From Triangularia verruculosa (taxonomy: Eukaryota > Ascomycota > Sordariomycetes > Sordariales > Podosporaceae), in contig MU863994.1 of NCBI GenBank assembly GCA_033296885.1, positions 1-64,000 of the forward strand: a DNA stretch of 64,000 nucleotides, in the 5' to 3' direction. Position 1 is the first letter of the stretch. Every line of letters begins with the position of its first letter. Positions 1 to 12,352 of this stretch are shown here, one piece after another. The notes under the pieces were generated by a model that worked only from the letters and a program-made list of their open reading frames with translations, made no database searches and had not been told where the DNA came from. The translations under genes and the position numbers were made by a program.

Positions 1-411
1 TGGCCGAATCCTCCAATCCTTCACACCTATAACCACGTAGTATTACAGCTGCCAGTCCACTGTAAATTAGGCCTCACAGGGACCTATTTTAACAGTTATG
101 GCTTGAAGCAGCTCAAGCCCTGGAATGTAGAATCGCACGAGTGTACGTCTGTGTCGCAGATTCGATACGAAGAGGTCTTGGCTCTTCGCCTGGGACATTT
201 GGAGTGGTTTACGGATAAGAAGCATGGAGAGCACAGACGATATGTAGGTCTCCTTCTCTATCCAGAAGAGCAATCTGATTCAGGAGGCGGCTCCGATCAA
301 ACCTCCTACAAGCGCTTGGGTCTCTGCATTTGGTCTGATCGGTTTGGGCAGGGTTTGCTGGAGAAGATTCAATGGGAGGCTTGTAAATTGAATTTGAGAC
401 GGGGCACCTGA
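1..411 (+). CDS. 3' end of a HET-like protein gene (partial, runs off left edge)
   Basis: Frame 1 is open from the first base to a TGA at 409-411, so this is the last exon of a gene that starts outside the window. The peptide contains a YVGLLLYPEEQ stretch followed after a short loop by YKRLGLCIW. This resembles the C-terminal end of fungal heterokaryon-incompatibility (HET) proteins, where a 'LLL..P' strand is followed by 'YxRIGxxxW'. No HET core is visible in the part present, so the family call is inference. The gene converges on a complete HET-domain gene that ends 105 bp away on the other strand, which fits a local group of such genes. An alternative is an unrelated protein with a chance similarity. 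Confidence 0.45.
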   Translation, partial: WPNPPILHTYNHVVLQLPVHCKLGLTGTYFNSYGLKQLKPWNVESHECTSVSQIRYEEVLALRLGHLEWFTDKKHGEHRRYVGLLLYPEEQSDSGGGSDQTSYKRLGLCIWSDRFGQGLLEKIQWEACKLNLRRGT

Positions 412-515
412 AGCCGGAAAAAGGACAGGAGAGAAGGGGAGGGAAAGTGACAAGTGCGTAGCATCATCGAGCCCAAGGCTGCCCTGTACCCATGTGCGTC
501 CCAAGTAGAGGCTCG

Positions 516-2899
516 CTAGACAATTTCGACAACGGTTTCCTTCATCAAAAGTTTATGATACACGCTCTCGAACCAGGTATCCCTCCGAGCCCACGATTCG
601 AAGCTTATCGTGACCAACGCCGTTCTCTCGAAAATGTCGTCCCCCGGTTTCTCCCTTACACTGGCCCGCCTCACGACGACAAAGTAGTCGGTCACGATAG
701 GTGACCCGAAAGACTGACCGTCGTAGAGATGTAGGAGCGAAACAGGTGCCAGCTTGCAAGCGCGCCCATCCTCGGCGCTAAAGAAGGCAAAGTCTACCCT
801 ATCGTCATACTTGAAGTCGGGAAACAACTTGAGATCAGCACCTTCGAGCTCCAGACCTTTCTCCTTGAACCTGCAGGGCTCAAAATCCTTGACGGTCTGA
901 CCGCCACGCCGTCTTCCATGCTCAATGGTGTATTTGGCCTTGCCACCCCTTGCCCCTGCACATGATCGACAGAAGCGTCGTAAATACACTGGGCACAGGC
1001 GAGACCGAACTCGGATGTAACCTGCGGAAACCTCTCCAGTGACGTCGGCACCGGAAATAGAGCACTCGGCCGACTCAATTTTGGCCTGAAAGTCTTGCCT
1101 AAACCGGGTTTTGAGCACATACGTGTAGTCGATGCCGGACACCACATCGACGCTTGCCCACGACCGACTTGGCGCTCTCCACGTGGCCGGACGGGCGTAC
1201 TCAACGGGAGGGTTCACCGTCCAAAGCATGCCCTCAGCCAGACTTGCACGCCACAGGCCTGCCAGATAGGTATCGCCGGTCAATCGGCCAATGTCCCTTG
1301 CGCACCCGGACAATGCCGGGAGCTTGTCGCTCAGTTGTGTCAACTGGAGCCGCGAGTACTGCACTACGGTCCGCTGCCAATGCTGGCATAGCTCGTACGC
1401 CGAGTACTGTCCGCGCACCCCGTACTTTTTGAAGGCTTCAGCGTATTGTCTCTTGAACTCTCGCAGGCCTCTGCTCGCCTGTGTCTTGGGGCGCGGATGG
1501 GGCGCAAGCGAGTGACTGCCGCATTCGCACACCAAGCCCTCTCGGCACTCGAGCTGTAGCTCATTCTGGTTGCAATATAGGACGCGTCTGGAGAGCATCC
1601 GCTCTTGGTATACCCAGGCGCGACTGAGGAGAGGAAAGGCCTTGAATGTGTCTTCTTGGCTGCGCAACTGGCCGGTACCCTTGCATTCGCGCACGGCAAT
1701 GACGGTGGTCTTTCCATTTTCCTCGAGCTCCATGCACATGTCCCCTGTCGTGTCTGAGGAGAAGCAGCCGCCGCGGAAGTCGGAGGACGAGACTGCGGCG
1801 ATGGTGATGTAGCTGTTTTGGTAGATGTCGGCCATCTTGCTGGACTCAATCTGCCAGTCAAGGGGAGAGTCCTGGATGATGCAGAGAGAGTCGATCCACA
1901 GGTAACGAACACCCAGCCTGCGTGTGATCTCGATGGCGTCCTGAAATGTCTTTGGCAGAGACGAGTATTGTATGAACTGAGCGTGGTCGTTGAGTGTTGC
2001 CATGGTCGTCCGTATTGGCATGGGATCCTTTCCCCAGCAATGTGAGAGGCAAATATACGTGCCCTGCTTGCTGTCTGTGTCGAGAAGCTTGACGCCGTGA
2101 CGGCCATGCAAGTCTATTAGTACTTCCAGATCCAAAACCCTTTTCGGTAAGGGGACATTGCGCCCCTCGCCGCAATGTTGGTGAGATTTTGCGCAGTTGT
2201 GAATCCAACCATGTGCTCGCTCCATGGATAGAGTAGAGGATGTGTCGCCGCTCAACAAGTTGGCTGAGTGCATACCTTGGATGATACTCCGAGCCCCTAC
2301 GAACGTTAATAAGCAGTCACCGCGAAGGAGATGCCGTTTTCTTCCACACACTAAAATGAAGTTTAAAGATCAAACCAAAACTCACCGATGGGACTGAAGA
2401 ACTGGAACATCCAAGACTGGCCCGTAACTTTCGCCCGGACCTGCAAATCGAAGGAATACCCAACCCACTGGATCTCAACGCTATGCCGGTGAGAGTCAAG
2501 GCGAGCCGAGAAAAAGCCGTCAAGCAAGGCAAAGAAGAATTGACAAGACCCGCAGCCATTCTTGAAGGAAGCTTCCAGCTCGTTCAGTGTGAAGTGGTTA
2601 CGCTTCATCTTGAGCGCGCTGCTGGGCATCCGCTCCGAAGCCTCCAGGGCCTGCCGCTGCATTTGGATATTGTCTTTTGCAAATGCAACAAAACCCCGTC
2701 GCTTCTCTCGTTTCGCTGCGCCGTTGGTCACCCGGTGAGATGTAAGACCATATTTGGTCTTAGCGGTGAGGCAATCTAAAAGGCATTTCGCGGTGCTGTC
2801 AGTGTCGAAGATGTTGATGCGATGAGCATTGTTCGTAGCGCTGGCCTCTAGTGCGACCACTTGATCGATGGGAATGATGGTGGTTCTCATCATTGACAT
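516..2899 (-). CDS. HET-domain (heterokaryon incompatibility) protein
   Basis: Two exons, 2899-2386 and 2296-516, give a protein of about 764 residues. The 89-nt intron starts GTGAGT and ends CGTAG with a CTGAC-like branch; exon phases agree. Residues 1-170 include the GSCQFFFALLDG segment typical of the N-terminal region before the HET domain. The HET core begins near residue 250 with YICLSHCWGKD, continues with LPKTFQDAIEITRRLGVRYL and the WIDSLCIIQDS motif, then MADIYQNSYITIAA. The C-terminal half is variable, as usual for the family. HET domains trigger cell death on non-self recognition in fungi; the partner here is unknown. A 35-nt intron ending at 2351 would also keep frame but is too short to be likely. 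Confidence 0.88.
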
Positions 2900-3810
2900 A
2901 CTGACAGAGGCTGCTGTGGACTCGGGAGATTTCGTTTGTGGGTCTCAACGGAATGAGGTATAACTACCTAGGTAAACCGTTTTTATTTACTGTCTTGCGA
3001 AAAGCCTCGGAGACTGGTGAAGCGTCAACAAGTGGAAATCATCTGATACTTATTATCCACCAAGGTCTTGCTGCCACTCAGAGCCGCTCCGCAGGGCATT
3101 GGGTATGGTGGCCTAGCGCGCTGCAGTACTACCTCAGGAATCAAGGTACGAATGGTCTTCAAAGGTTCCTTTTTTCTCGCCTTACATGTAAGGCTGGAAG
3201 AAAAGATGGAAGCACGAAGACTTCCCTTTCGGGATATAATAATGCCACATACAAGCAGCTCAGAGCTAGTTTCCGACATTCCTAGAAATAAGATAACATA
3301 GATAAACGTACACCACATACCTAAGGTATGCTTTGATTTACTTCCACTCCTACATCCTCTCCCTTCGCCTTATAGTTCAGTATACAGTTAATAATGCAGT
3401 AAAAACTAAACACATGTAAAAAAAGTGGCAACAAACAATCTCAAAGTATAGGTACACAATACACAACAACAACAACAGCCATGTCCACCCCTTTGCATGG
3501 CTGCCTCTTATAGTTAGGTACTGTCAAGCAAAGCCCCCACACCCAGCCACCTCACACTCACATATCAAAAGAGAAAAAATATGTAAAAGAAGATTAAGAG
3601 AAAAAGTTCTCTCTACTCGTCCTCTGCCCTTCCCTCCACCCCCCCACTCCCAGACAAAATAGTCAAAAACAACACAAAAAAAGAAAGCAGCAAATGTTAT
3701 CTTGGACACAACACAAAGAGGCTATCCAGAACACCTCTTTCCCTAGTAGTATTCCCCCCCAGTCCATCCCTTTCTTTCCCTCCCAATTTTCTCAAAGTTT
3801 CCCAATACTA

Positions 3811-3842
3811 CAACAATAACAACAACAACAACAACAACAACA
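3811..3842. repeat. (CAA)n microsatellite
   Basis: About ten near-perfect CAA units in the 3' flank of the DOCK-type gene. A shorter run of the same unit lies at 3463-3477. Confidence 0.9.
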
Positions 3843-4068
3843 GTGATAATACTTGACAGAAAGAAAAGCATTGGTATATGCCCAGCTCCCCTTTCCCCAC
3901 CAACCCCCTTCTTGAACCAATCCAAGCAAAAAGGTCTCTGTCTTATCTTCCAGACCCAACCTGCCTTTCCCCAAAAACACAATGAAACTAAAACGCGTGC
4001 TAGGGTTTGTATGTGTGTAATAAAAGGAATAATCGAGATAAATAAAAATCCACAAAAGAAACGAAATC

Positions 4069-4094
4069 TGTGTGTGTGGGTGTGTGTGTGGGTG
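4069..4094. repeat. (TG)n microsatellite
   Basis: TG-rich tract interrupted by GGG triplets, in the intergenic region downstream of the DOCK-type gene. Confidence 0.85.
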
Positions 4095-4287
4095 TTAAAC
4101 GAATAATCTCAAATACACCCACCGCCAGTCCTTTTATCTTTTCCCCTTCAATGCAGCCAAATCACACCCACCCCCTCCTCTGCATCATCAAACTCAGATT
4201 CACCCCTCCCCTCTTTCCCACTCCCGAGTTCAGCTGCTGATGATGATGATGATGAGCAGTATCCAGCGCCAAAAGCTGATGAGCAGC

Positions 4288-7200
4288 CTACTCCTCATCA
4301 ACGCCCCCTAGCCCTACTACTCCCGTCGCGTGCTGCTTGTTGTTATCCTTGCTGCTCTTCTTCCCCAGCCTCAACAGACTCAGCCGCTTCCTCACGCTCC
4401 CGCCCATAGTACTGCTACTATTACTACTCTCCCTAAGAGTCTTTTCGCCGTTGGCGTGGGGGGATTCAACCGCAGTGGCGGCTCCACTTAAGCCGCCCAT
4501 GAAGCTGCCGCCAGCCGAGTCAGTCACCCAGTCGTTATTGGTTGTGGCCGTGGCCGTAGTAAGGTGGCTGCCGCCGGTGATGCCACCTGGGGAAATGGAG
4601 AAGCCGGCCCCGTCCATGCCGTTAGTTTGGACCGTAAGACTGGGCCGAGAATCGGCTGGGTTGGAGTTTTGAGAGCGGAAACCAGAGATGAAACTGCGGC
4701 GGTTTTCCTTTATGCTTGCGCTGTCCTTGGGCATGTCTTCTTGCACGTCACCGTTGATGGTGGGCAATGACGGCGAGCCATCCTTGGAGAGGTCCTTCTT
4801 ACGTCCTCCGAGGAAGCTGAGACGGGCGCCGCGGCCTTGCCGGATGGAAACCGGCCGGACAAAAGCAGTTTCTTCCGCTCCGGTGCCATTGGACATGCCA
4901 CCGACCGAGGGCTTGGAAAGGTGAGGCATACCGCCAACAGTCGATGGTGGAGAGCGTGGCCATGTTGGCGAGGGTGTGCTGCTGGCCTCACGAACAGGTG
5001 GGGCCGCAGGGGTGAACAGTGCGATTTCAGTGGCATAGGTTGTCTCAAAGACTGCATCAGAAGCACCTTGTTAGCATCCTGTCAGACGGTAACGAAGTCA
5101 AGGAAAAAACTTACACTTTTGGAGATCCTCAACATATCGTGTGAGAGTCTCTACGCCAGTCTTTGAGAGTGTGGCCAGACACCTCTTAAGCAAGATGGCG
5201 TGATCAACCAGGGCCATCTTGATCGCATTTTCCTGGGGATTCAACTCGGGCGGCTCAAACTCCTCGTCATCCAGATCACTATCCTTGGAAGGCGATTGCG
5301 CTCCGTGTCTCGTCATACCAGGTATTAAATCCCGGTAGCAAACCACGCTGCTCTCAGAGTTAGGGTTGACGCTGATGCCCACAGCATCAAACAGCAACTG
5401 CACAGCCTCCTCGCCTTCTTCGCCATCCGATATCTTCCGCTCCAGTGTGGACATCTCTGCTGTCTTGCGAACGATTCTCTCCAGTGCAGTCTCCTTGGGT
5501 GATAACCTAACCTCGCGCACAGCAACAATTTCGCTCCTCCGCAAGATGGTCGGGAAAGGCTCCGCAGTCGTGTAGATGATCTTCTCGGCGTAGTGTTCCT
5601 CGACAGGCCCAGTGGTATTCCTCCTACTACTAACAGAAAACTCTTGGGGATGAGCAGAGACAAGATAGTCCCTGATGATTTGCGGCACCCTGGCACGCTG
5701 GAAGACATGGTGTCCAAGATCACGGTGAGGACTCAAAGCGGAGACCACCAAGAACTGACCCTCCACGTCGTCGATTTGGTCACTAAGCACAATCTGAGCA
5801 GACGGGTACATCTCTTGCATTCTGTCCGTGAACCCAGCAGTCCTTTCAGCGGGCGTAGCTTCAAAGACAAACTCTTTGTCGCGGACGTTAGCCGGAAAGC
5901 CCAAGCCCTTGTAGATGACCTTGAAGTACTTGGGCACCAGCTTATCGCTCTTGGCGATGGTTTCGTAGATGTTGGCGATGGCCCTCTCGGTGCGCGCAAG
6001 TTTGGCGAAGTCAAAGGTGTTGGTCTCGTACTGCTGCTGTAGCTCCTTGTATGCCGCCAATGCGCTGCTCCATGCTTCGCCGTCCTCGAAGTGCTTGATC
6101 ATGTCGAAGTAGATGCGCTCCTTTCTCTCAAAATGGGTCTGCGCGGGGAACTCGGGATCGAGAAGTGGTGGTGTTGTCCGGAGCGGGTCCCAATCATACA
6201 AGTCGGCATGTAGTCTGAGTGCCAGACCGGCTTCGGCATGATTCCTGGCCTCTGCTTGCAGGTTGGCCAGTTGGTGGACATAGCGGATGAAGATCTCCTC
6301 TTTCTGCATATCCCTCAGGAACTCCATCAGCCTCAAGCGGTGAATGAGATGTGATGCCTCGCCCGATCCATCGCCGCTGTGGACGGCAACAAGTAGATCC
6401 AAGAACTCATCGACTGTGCCCATGAGCTCCCTGATGGCCTGATAGAGCGGCTCATCGTTTAACCTGCTCAGAGGCTCAAACCGCTCCAGCAGCTCACCAA
6501 CAAACAGTTTCTGAAGAATACTCTCTGTCAGTGGCTTCTCCTTGAAGTACACATCCAGACAGTCTATCATTTCCGTTTGGATAACGCTCAGGTCCTCACT
6601 CAAAGTCCACTCGCTGACGATCATGGTCTGAAGCACCTCGACAGCCATGCGTCGCAAGCCCTCGTGTACGCTCAAGCAAAGCTCGACGATGGGCCCCACC
6701 AATGTTGGCACGTACTGGACTTGATACCCGCCCATCTTGGAAAGACCGTAACGCGCACGCTCTTCAAGAGTGGTCTCCCACCCAATAGCCTCCCATGTCC
6801 TGCGGAGGAGCTCGGCACCGTGTTCACGCACATCACCTGCGATCTTCCATACCGCGCGGCGCTTCTGCTCAGGGAACGTTTCGAGCGCAAGGGATGGACT
6901 GCCGACTAGCTTGAGAAGAGTAGTAAAGAAGAGCTTCCACAGCTCCGTGCTAAAGTTTTCGGCTTCATCGGGATGTGGCAAGAAGGACTCGAGGAGGATG
7001 CTGGCGAGGTACTGCAGGGTGCGCATGGTCGACTTGTGGTGGAAGATATGGACACTGAGCCAGTTAGACGGGAACGTTTCGCCTTGAAGAATGCTCATGT
7101 GCACCCGTAGCGAGTTCTCCACAACGATATTGAGGTCGTCTTCTGCTAACTCAAGCTGCATCCCGCTTGGCGAAGTGGAAAGCGCTGATAGGACAGCAGA

Positions 7201-10200
7201 AAGCTCTATCAGTGCCTCGTCAAAAACTGCCTCGTTTGTAATCGGTCTGCTGGGGAAAGGATACGACATAGGGAATAATAGAGAGAGCCGATCTTTTGGC
7301 TTTTTCGGTATGGCGTTGAGTGAGAGATAAGATTGGATGATCTTTGGGATGTAGTCGGGGATTTCAGGACCAAGATGGTCAACCTGACTGGCGAGGACGG
7401 AGCAGCATAGCCGGACTTGTTCTTTCCATTGTTCGGTAACCTCCTCTGTATAGCCCCAGTGTGGTGCAATCCACCTGACGGTATTGGCGCTCAAGGCGGA
7501 TCGCTGTTCTGGGTGGGAAAAGATGTCCAGTCTGGCGTAGTTGATGATGAGAACCAACTTGTACAGCACAAGCTTTCCTTTGACCATGGCGCAAGAGTCC
7601 ATAAAGTCAATAGCGATATGGAGGATCTCTTCCGTGGTCAACAGGCCAGCCAACTCCGGGAGCCATGTGTGAAAGTGCTGGACAGCAAGCGTCTGACTCC
7701 CAACCAGCACCGGAGCGGTGCTGCGCATCATGGCATCGAGCGCCTTGAAGATGCTTCGTAGATGGCGCGTGAATCCTGGGTTCGTACTAGTGATCCCAAT
7801 ACCAGCCTCCTTAACCTTTTGCTGGCCGCGAGCATGTGTGATGAACTTGAGAATGTGTCTTGCCACTTTGAAGGTGGCGCGCAATTTTCGTGCCGTCTCC
7901 GGCTCTGTCGGCTTGGACAAGAGTCTAGTAAACGATCTGACCAAGCAAGGCGTGGCAAACGGATAATTAAACTTGCTCTCGGCGTATTGGTCGACCAGCG
8001 GAGACAGGTTGAATCGTCGGTCATGCACGATATCCAACACCCTGACCAGCGCGGTGAACACGAGGTCCTCGAAGTCATCATTACCAGAGTAAGCAACGAG
8101 GATTCCGAACAAGGCATCTAGCACGTCGTTGAGCAACTTGACCACCTCAATCTCGGCCACAAAGATGAATTGCTTGAGAAGATCGGGAATCGCTTCTTGA
8201 GCAGAGTCCTTCCACCCTAGTAGTTTCAACATGACCTTGTCTTGAGAAAATCTGGTGCTGCAGAGATATGTTTCCACGCGCACCATGGCGATTGGACCAG
8301 TCACTTCTGCCTGGTGCTCTTCCCTGCCCTTAAAGGCAAACGGCAGGTTGAGATAGCCGCCCTTGCCCTGTGCATTCTGCTGTGCTGAGACGGTATTTTC
8401 ATCCAATCGGTAGAGGACCAAGGAGTGCGAGCCATCATGAATGAAGGCCTGCTGATCCCATAGAGGCATGTATGCCACCGCAAAAGCGTTGTTTGGAGCA
8501 TCTGCAAGCTGCATAACAACATGCGCCTGGTGGACATCAGTTGGCGCAATCACCAACTTGATGGTTTGTTTCCATGGCTCCCCACGCTCGGCAGCAACTG
8601 TTTTCCAAGTGCTGATGCCCTCGGTGTTGGACGACGGGAAGATGCAATTGTCGATTCGCTCGCCTGACTGCCTCCTTACTTCGAGTGTGAGCTGCAGATT
8701 GTTCCCGTGGATACTACTCGGAAGGGATGCTGGACTGCCGCCATATCGAGACAAGAGAGTTTGACGAGTGAGGGCCGCCTCGTCGATTGTCAAGTAGATG
8801 TCGGACCTCGGTTTCGTGGGTGCTCCTGAAAATCCCATCTTGTTTGTTTTGCAGATACCCGCCAACACGGTTGGGGTGGCTTTAATGAGTACATCCGCAT
8901 CCGGATTGTTGAAGGCACGCAAATGGAGTTGCAGCCGCTCCGCTCTTCTCGACCTTTCATAAGAACCGGGCTTGCTGTCCAAGATTTCACGTATTACCGG
9001 GTCCCACTCCTCCCCATCGCCACGATCCGTCGCGAACCTGACAGATGGAGCCCAGAGAGTTATGATGTGTTCTGCCTCGTCCTCCTGTTTCATGATCGAG
9101 TTCAGCTTCAGCAAGCCGACACCTACTGTCCTATCAGCAGTCTGAGTGACGTATCCGTCCACCGAGGACCTCCCATTTTTGGAATTGGCTGTACTCGGCG
9201 GATGGCCATCTATGCTCTCGGCGCCTGCTGTTGTGGGTGATGCCACTTCCTCCGGCTGCTCGGAGAGCGAATCAAGCTTATTGTTGCCTCTGGAGAATGC
9301 GGACCTTGTGTTCTTGCCCGCCCACATCAAGCTCCTACGCATTGACTTGTTCCCCGAAGACAATGGTGGTTTCGTTGCATCTTTGGAAAACTGCGGCAAG
9401 CTCTGCGACATCGACCCAGACCTGGAGCTAGGCTTAGTAGCAACTACCTGTTGCGGCGCGCGAATCTTGACGATGAGGAACAGCTCGGAATCGATTGATG
9501 AGACGTCTCCAATTTCAGCGGCGCTAAGGTCGGAAAAGAGTGTGCGCAGCTGCATGTTTCTTGCCAGGTTGCCCATCTGCCCACCACCCGGCATCTCGAC
9601 AATGTAGCTCTCCGATATCGTGGTAAGCTTGCCGCCTGCTGTTTTTGTCGCCAAGTACAGGACCAGCGTTGTCGCTTCGGTTGATGCCCCAGCCAGTCCT
9701 TTGATATCTACCAGGAGGTGGTGCAGTGCCGTCAACTCGACTGTAGGCGTTGGTGTCTCGTCCAACAGGCTCATGATGGACTGCAGCCTCGTTATCTCCA
9801 CCACCGAGTCGTCTCCCGTTAGCACTCTCCCGCGGGCGTGAGGATCGCGCACAATGACCTCTCCGCCGCATAATTTATTGACCCGGACCAAGTCCCAGAC
9901 TGTCTTTTCGCGCAAGGTCTCATACTCCCATGTCGTAAGTACATCGTGCAGAAACTGTTGTCTCGAGAAGTTGAGTGTAACAATAAGCTGTGAAAGGTTG
10001 TCGAGCTTGGCGTATTGTCGGCTCAAGAGCAGCTCGTGGAGGTTTGTCGAGTGCCATTCTCGCAGGCAAGACGCGATTTCGTCGATAAGTGGTTCCGAGG
10101 CCGAGGTGGGCGTCTCGTCGCCAATTTTAAGCATTGGTACTGGAGCTGGCTGGCGAGGCGCATTTGCATCTCGTTGTACCGGTACCGAAAGTAGTCCATT

Positions 10201-10617
10201 CTTTTGTAGTCCCCTAGTCCTGTCTTTCCTCCTCTTCTTCTCGCCATTGAGGACCAATCCGCTTTTGGCCGAATCGCTGCCGATATGTGGGAGGTCGATC
10301 ACGGCGCCATCGTCGCTATCGTGCTCATTGTCGTCTATGTCGTCGCTCTCGCCGAGCACCTCGCGTACTTCGACACAACTTCGCGGAAAGATGCCGCTGA
10401 ATACACGGGCCTCGAGGGTCTGGCCCTTTACGCTTGTTAAACCAGCAAGCAGACTCGGTGGTGACACCAGGTACCCGCGAAACCAATTGCCGTCGGGCGT
10501 CTCTTCAATAATGTACAGTTCGTCACCCAATTCGAGGGGCAAATCGGCGGGACTCGAGGCAGCGAAGGGGTAGGTCGCTACGGCGAAGGCGATGCGAGGC
10601 AACGGTTGCCAGGGCAT
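4288..10617 (-). CDS. DCK1: DOCK-family Rho/Rac guanine nucleotide exchange factor (Dck1-like)
   Basis: Exons 10617-5115 and 5051-4288, joined by a 63-nt intron (GTAAGT, GCTAAC branch, TGCAG), encode about 2088 residues. An SH3 domain lies at the N-terminus (about residues 8-85, with LGDELYIIEE and GNWFRGYLVS). A DHR-1/C2-like region lies near residues 620-790, and a DHR-2 exchange region fills about 1400-1830, including YFKVIYKGLGFP. The last 250 residues are a Ser/Gly-rich tail with RLSFLGGRKKDL. DOCK proteins load GTP onto Rac/Rho5-type GTPases, usually with an ELMO partner, to control polarity and wall or oxidative stress responses. Order and length match fungal Dck1. The first exon is intron-free over 5.5 kb, and the start directly precedes the SH3 fold. 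Confidence 0.9.
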
Positions 10618-12352
10618 TGTGTCCAGCTGGAAGACATCTACGGTCTCCGGGGTCGCGGATTCTGGCAGTACTGGCGAAAATAACAGGCGCAGCGCAGATG
10701 ATGGATATTGTTCGGGGATAGTCCCTGGAGAGGGTGAAAAGAAGGCGACCGCGCGTGCGCCTTTCCGTCAAGAGAGCGAAAGGGTCGCCCGGGTCCGTCC
10801 CAAATGTGCAAACTGATGTGCTTTTCCGTCACTAATGCGGGCGCTATGATAATTTTGCGGCGGTCGGGACGAGATGGACGGGCTGGCCGGTCGAATGGTC
10901 GTGTTCGTGAAGTCGTCTGATGGAAGTTCAAGATGTTGGAAAAGCTTTGACGTCGGCCTCTGGGGAGCGGACACGCCAGCGGCGCAGGGAAGGGTCTGCT
11001 GGATCGGGTCGCTGCGATGTCACCTCTCTCTTTTTTTTATTTTATTTTGGCAAGCTTCCAGCCTAGCTTTCCAGCTGCGCGGATTCCAGGCTCTGCAGGC
11101 CACGGAACGGTTTTGGGTCTGGGGGAAAACGAGTGTGGGAATGGCGAAATTGGCGAGAAGGAGCGAATGAAGCGAATTAGAAGAGCTCACCCCTGGTGTT
11201 GAACAGAGCGAGAGGAGAGGGGGAAGTCACTTTTGGGCCAAATCGAGACCCCTGCAAAAGTGACTTCCAGGTTGTCTCTCTCGATGGAGCGGAGCTGTTT
11301 GTCCACTTTGTTACCACGTTGTAAATAAGGTTCAGACGCTCCCCAAGAGCGCGTTTTGGTTGAGAAAACCGGCTCTTTCTGTTTGTAGTGTAAACACGGC
11401 AGAGATTGGCCTGTTTGGCGCCAGCGATTGTGCTGAAGACCTGTGATTATTTTCTTTTCTCACAGGTTTTTTTCTTGCAGCAGCGGCAAGCTCCATGTCT
11501 CACAATGTGACACCTTTTCGATGGACGTCTTCTTCCAAATTGGCACCCACCAGTGGGTTGGCCTGATTGAGCCACAGTTCATGATCTGCGTGCACCTTTG
11601 CGGCTGCGGCCCGTCGAGTGGCTTACCCCTGAGCTGATGCTTGATTATTTTGTATGGAGCTGTCCCCACAGCCAACGGCTCCTGGCCTGGCACCCTTTCC
11701 TCCCTCTACCAGAATCAATGAACTCAACCGGTATATCACGCCGTATCTAATCGTTCGTACAGCCAACACACGATATCAATCTGAAATGCCAGCCTATGTG
11801 GATGAACTGATGCCAAACGCTCAGACCCTTCTGGATTGTTGCATCGGCCAACTCCCCACACTCCGCATCAGTGGGTCCGTGCTTATCCACACCCCAGCAA
11901 GGGCTGGACTTGGTAGAAGCTTTCCCGCGACCTTCTCTGCAATTTGCAGTTCGATCGATCTCCAGTGTCATCTTCAAGAGAGGACGATGAGCCACCTAGA
12001 TATTGCTTGAGGCTGTCTTTCTTGTCTCTACTCCACCAATGCCCAGGTTGTGTATGCTCAATCCCAGTGGCTTGACCCCCAGGCGCTCCAACATGTGGCG
12101 ATCATTAAAATTAAGTGGACCCTAGCTTTTGTTCCTGCATCGCATCAGCGACCAGGATTCGAGGGAGCAGAACTCAACCCGACCTCGGGTTAGGGTTATC
12201 AACCTGTCCAAGAGAGACCGCACCTCACAACCAACAGCAGACGAAGATGGGTGCCTTGCAGATGCACCCCGCTTTGTCACCATATATACTTGGTAGCATG
12301 TTGTTTCCACTTTTCTTTTCTCTTCACCTCAACTTGAAGCCTCCTCAGAATC
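10618..12352. other. Divergent intergenic region between the DOCK and HeLo genes
   Basis: 1.7 kb that must hold both promoters. Short open frames here have no recognisable coding character. A perfect 14-bp inverted repeat at 11222-11268 is the only clear structure. T-rich stretches occur near 11030-11050 and 12300-12330, the latter just before the HeLo gene start. Confidence 0.7.
11222..11268. repeat. 14-bp perfect inverted repeat
   Basis: The left arm GGAAGTCACTTTTG at 11222-11235 is matched exactly by its reverse complement at 11255-11268, with a 19-nt spacer. It lies about 600 bp upstream of the DOCK start. It could be a protein binding site or a hairpin; function unknown. Confidence 0.8.

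Larger units (their letters stand above)
2900..4287. other. Intergenic region with simple repeats, no gene seen
   Basis: This holds the promoter of the HET gene and the 3' flank of the DOCK gene. It is AT-rich and carries simple repeats: CAA runs at 3463-3477 and 3811-3842, TG-rich sequence at 4069-4094, and a TGA run at 4238-4255. The small open frames are low complexity and lack coding character. Confidence 0.7.

Noticed and set aside
2351..2385. 35-nt intron in the HET gene
   Set aside because: It keeps frame but is shorter than usual fungal introns; the 89-nt alternative has a better acceptor.
9854..10573. 239-residue + strand frame
   Set aside because: Lies antisense in the 5' part of the DOCK gene and has no recognisable motif.
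11654..12010. 118-residue + strand frame in the DOCK/HeLo intergenic region
   Set aside because: No coding-like composition, no splice context and no family resemblance.
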